A DNA stretch of 64,000 nt from the NCBI RefSeq assembly GCF_003002815.1, contig NZ_PVTF01000006.1, positions 310,001-374,000 on the forward strand, in the 5' to 3' direction. The translations under genes and the position numbers were made by a program. The notes beneath the pieces were generated by a model that did not search any database, was not told the origin of the DNA, and worked only from the letters and a program-made list of their open reading frames with translations. Every line of letters starts with the position of its first letter. The first letter of the stretch is position 1. Shown here piece after piece: positions 61,621 through 64,000 of the stretch. This stretch comes from Umezawaea tangerina. Lineage in GTDB: Bacteria; Actinomycetota; Actinomycetes; Mycobacteriales; Pseudonocardiaceae.

Positions 61621-64000
61621 TCAGGTCCCGAAGGCCACCACGTAGGTGACCACCACGCCCAGCAGGTAGACCGGGTAGCCGACGCGGGCCGCCTTGCTCA
61701 GCCTGCGTTCGGCGACCTCGTGCCCGGTGCCCGCCAAGCGCTTGCGCAGCATGGCGACCAGCACGCACGTGGCCGCGAGCAGGATGAACGCGTAGTACCC
61801 CCACTCCAGCGCGACCGTGTAGCTGACCGACGGCAGCTGCGAGGTCACGTTGTTGAGCAGCACCGCCGTGCTCAGGATCGCGGTCACGCCCATCGACACC
61901 GGCGCGCCGCCGTCGGAGGCGGAGAAGAACAGCGACAGGTAGGTCACGCAGATCAGCAGCACCAGCGGCAGCAGGTTCTTGACCAGGAACGGCAGCGTGT
62001 CGCGGGCGATCTCCACCTCGCCCGCGTACTGGCTGTAGTAGATGCCCGAGGCGCCGTCGCTGTCGCCGAGCGCGTCGCTGCTGCCGACCGTGCGCTGGAA
62101 GAACCGGGCGGAGGTGGCCACCCAGTTGGGGATCTGGTTGATGCCCGCGTCCGCGTCGGCCCCGCTGCGCAGGTAGTGCGACGGCTCCTCGTTGAGGATC
62201 TCCTTGTCCGTCACGTAGACCACCTGGTCCGCGGTGCGGGACCGGTTCTGCAGCATGACGACGAGCTTCTGGTGGTCGAACGGGAAGCCGCGGAACTCGA
62301 AGCCGCTCTTGAACCGCTCCCCCACCCGGTAGAGCCGGTAGGTGGCACCGTCCTCGGTGACGTCGCGCAGCGGCTGGCCCAGCTTCAGGTCGGGTTTGAC
62401 GGCGTTGACGAACTGCACGTCGGCGGCCACCGGGTCGCCGGTGTAGCGCAGCCACAGGAAGAAGTCGACGAAGTAGGTGCCGTCCCTGGTGTCCAGGTCG
62501 CGGACCTCGTTGAGGTTGATGCCGGTCGACACGACCTGGCGGCGGCTCAGGTACCGGTCGCCGATGGCGATGGCGCTGCCGTCGGCCAGCGCGGCGCGCA
62601 GCGCGTCGGGCGACGGCGGCTCGTAGATCGTGAGCTGCACGGGCGCCGACACGAACCGCGTCCCGTCGCTCGTCACCACCGACACCGGCATCTGCGCGGA
62701 GCCGGTGGGGGTGAAGTACAGCGGGCCGAGCAGCGCGGGGAACGAGTTCTTCTTGTCCTTCAACGCCGCCAGCCCGTCGCGCACCCGCCGCCGGTCCTGG
62801 GCGCGACCGTCCTCGGTGAACACCAGACCGCGCGTGCCCATCGCGTGCAGGCCGACGTTGAGGGCCTGGCGGGCCGTCGCGGCCTGCCACAGCGGCTGTT
62901 CCCCGTACCGGCGCTGGTAGTCCTCCGCCCACGCCAGCGCGGGGCCGGAGAGCGAGTCGTTGGCCAGCGGCGTGCCCACGTAAAGGTTCCGGGTGAGCTG
63001 CCCGGCCCGCCCGGTCTCGCGCTCGGCCTTCAGCAGCGCGTCGTGGAACGTCCGGGTGCCGAGCGTGGCGGTGCCGAGGATCGGCGCCTGCACACCCGCG
63101 GCGCGCAGGCCCTTCACGACCGCCAGGCCGCGTTCCTCGGTGGTGGCCAGCACGATCGGCGCCGTCGGGTCGACCGCGCGCACCACCTCGTCCACCGACG
63201 TGCCGTCGCCCAGCGGCAGCGTGGCCGAGGCGGAGCCGAGCTTGCCGAAGGAGTCCACGAAGGCCTCCCGGACCGACCGGCCCGACTCGTCGGTGTCGTG
63301 GACGAGGGTCGCCGACCTCGCGCCGAGCACGTCGGCGACGTAGACCGCGAGGAAGTCCGACTGGGTGCGGTTGCCGAACATGCTGCGGAAGTACCAGTCG
63401 CTGCTGTCGGTGATCCGCGACGACGTGGCCGAAGGGGTGATCGCGGGGATCCCGGCGCGCTGGTAGATCGGTGCGGCGGCCAGCGCGGTGTCGCTGCTGC
63501 CGTGCCCGACGACGTAGACCACCCGGTCCTCGCGGACGATCGTCTCCGCGATCCCGGTCGCCTTGCCCACGTCGTCGGCGTCGTCGTAGACCAGCAGCTC
63601 CACCGGGTGGCCGTTCACCCCACCGGCCTTGTTGACCGTCTCCAGGTGCATCCGCAGGGCGTTCTCCATGTGCCGCGACGCCGTCGCGGCCGGTCCGGTC
63701 ATGCCCGCGACCATCGCCACGTACACCGGATCCCCTTGCTGGCTGCCGGAAGCGGTCCACACGCCCAGCACGCCGAGCAGGACGACCACCACCGCGCCGA
63801 CCGCGACCCACGACCGCACGGCCCGGCGGCCGGACCGGCCGACGGCCGCGGGCTCCTCGGGCCGCGGCGGGTCGACCAGGTCCACCACCTCGGCGGGCGG
63901 CACCGGCGCGACGCCGTCCAACGCCCCGCGCGCCCGACCGGTGGCAGGGTCGGCCTCCAGCGCGAACGCCCGGTCGAGGCAGAACCTCCGCTCGCCGTCG
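61621..64000 (-). CDS. Periplasmic-binding-protein/pentameric ligand-gated channel fusion, 5' part beyond window
   Basis: The frame is open to the right edge, so a cytoplasmic N-terminus (ending ERRFCLDRAFALEADPATG) is incomplete. After one membrane helix (SWVAVGAVVVVLLGVLGVW) comes a type I periplasmic-binding-protein domain of about 340 residues (VYVAMVAGMTGPAATASRHME, GVNGHPVELLVYDDADD, AGIPAITPSATSSRI). A channel ectodomain follows (GINLNEVRDLDTRDGTYFVDFFLWLRY, FRGFPFDHQKLVVMLQNRS) in the style of prokaryotic Cys-loop (Pro-loop) receptors such as GLIC. Four membrane helices end the protein: LPFLVKNLLPLVLLICVTYLSLFF, MGVTAILSTAVLLNN, TVALEWGYYAFILLAATCVLVAM and VGYPVYLLGVVVTYVVAFG. It would be an extracellular-ligand-gated ion channel. 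Ligand unknown. Confidence 0.88.
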   Translation of the reverse strand, partial: DGERRFCLDRAFALEADPATGRARGALDGVAPVPPAEVVDLVDPPRPEEPAAVGRSGRRAVRSWVAVGAVVVVLLGVLGVWTASGSQQGDPVYVAMVAGMTGPAATASRHMENALRMHLETVNKAGGVNGHPVELLVYDDADDVGKATGIAETIVREDRVVYVVGHGSSDTALAAAPIYQRAGIPAITPSATSSRITDSSDWYFRSMFGNRTQSDFLAVYVADVLGARSATLVHDTDESGRSVREAFVDSFGKLGSASATLPLGDGTSVDEVVRAVDPTAPIVLATTEERGLAVVKGLRAAGVQAPILGTATLGTRTFHDALLKAERETGRAGQLTRNLYVGTPLANDSLSGPALAWAEDYQRRYGEQPLWQAATARQALNVGLHAMGTRGLVFTEDGRAQDRRRVRDGLAALKDKKNSFPALLGPLYFTPTGSAQMPVSVVTSDGTRFVSAPVQLTIYEPPSPDALRAALADGSAIAIGDRYLSRRQVVSTGINLNEVRDLDTRDGTYFVDFFLWLRYTGDPVAADVQFVNAVKPDLKLGQPLRDVTEDGATYRLYRVGERFKSGFEFRGFPFDHQKLVVMLQNRSRTADQVVYVTDKEILNEEPSHYLRSGADADAGINQIPNWVATSARFFQRTVGSSDALGDSDGASGIYYSQYAGEVEIARDTLPFLVKNLLPLVLLICVTYLSLFFSASDGGAPVSMGVTAILSTAVLLNNVTSQLPSVSYTVALEWGYYAFILLAATCVLVAMLRKRLAGTGHEVAERRLSKAARVGYPVYLLGVVVTYVVAFGT

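Noticed and set aside
61529-63811. 760-codon frame parallel to the channel gene
   Set aside because: Arg/Gly-rich shadow of the receptor-channel gene on the same strand; the channel frame has membrane helices and conserved motifs.

Overview
The window is a piece of chromosome from a high-GC, differentiating actinomycete. The evidence is GC-rich codon use, DUF5753/DUF397 pairs, an SsgA-family regulator, a SigK/RskA-type sigma and anti-sigma pair, and scattered STAS and HATPase regulators. A member of the Pseudonocardiales is my inference; no 16S rRNA is present. It splits into an accessory left part (1-36.7 kb) and a core-like right part (36.7-64 kb).

Positions 1-15.9 kb are the right end of an integrative conjugative element. 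The left edge cuts through a Rad50-like zinc-hook ATPase. Next come a regulatory locus (divergent operons around a 13-bp inverted repeat), a run of small membrane and hypothetical genes, then the transfer core: a VirD4/HerA-like coupling ATPase, a replication-relaxation protein, an SPPY DNA methyltransferase and a ribbon-helix-helix protein. It ends with a large serine integrase whose last codons lie in the 3' half of a tRNA-Val gene.

That 43-bp tRNA-Val segment recurs perfectly at 36635-36677, inside the intact tRNA-Val(GAC). The 20.7 kb between the copies lacks an integrase and looks like a cis-mobilizable cargo segment. It holds an FtsK/SpoIIIE ATPase with a WXG100-like partner, a three-gene operon (cysteine-rich protein, membrane protein, pentapeptide-repeat protein), a visibly AT-richer island (P-loop kinase-like protein, NUDIX hydrolase, methyltransferase, TPR-like protein), an hsdR fragment, and many decayed insertion sequences of two related DDE families plus IS630 and IS1182 remnants.

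From 36.6 kb the chromosome is ordered. It has tRNA-Val, -Cys and -Gly; an SsgA-like regulator; sigma/anti-sigma; a TIGR02611 protein; tRNA-Val(CAC); a two-component system; a TetX-like monooxygenase with its TetR; an HxlR/SDR pair; and a benzoylformate decarboxylase/aldehyde dehydrogenase operon. Then follow a secreted repeat protein, an AI-2E-type exporter, stress membrane and GNAT proteins, a secreted peptidase-like hydrolase, a hairpin-rich repeat region, a CNNM/CBS transporter, a GH25 lysozyme, and a cluster of STAS, HATPase and response-regulator genes typical of partner-switching control.

The window closes with the most unusual single protein: a periplasmic-binding-protein domain fused to a pentameric ligand-gated ion channel, whose cytoplasmic N-terminus runs off the right edge. 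The best leads for undescribed systems are this receptor-channel, the FtsK/WXG100 pair, the pentapeptide operon and the AT-rich nucleotide-enzyme island.
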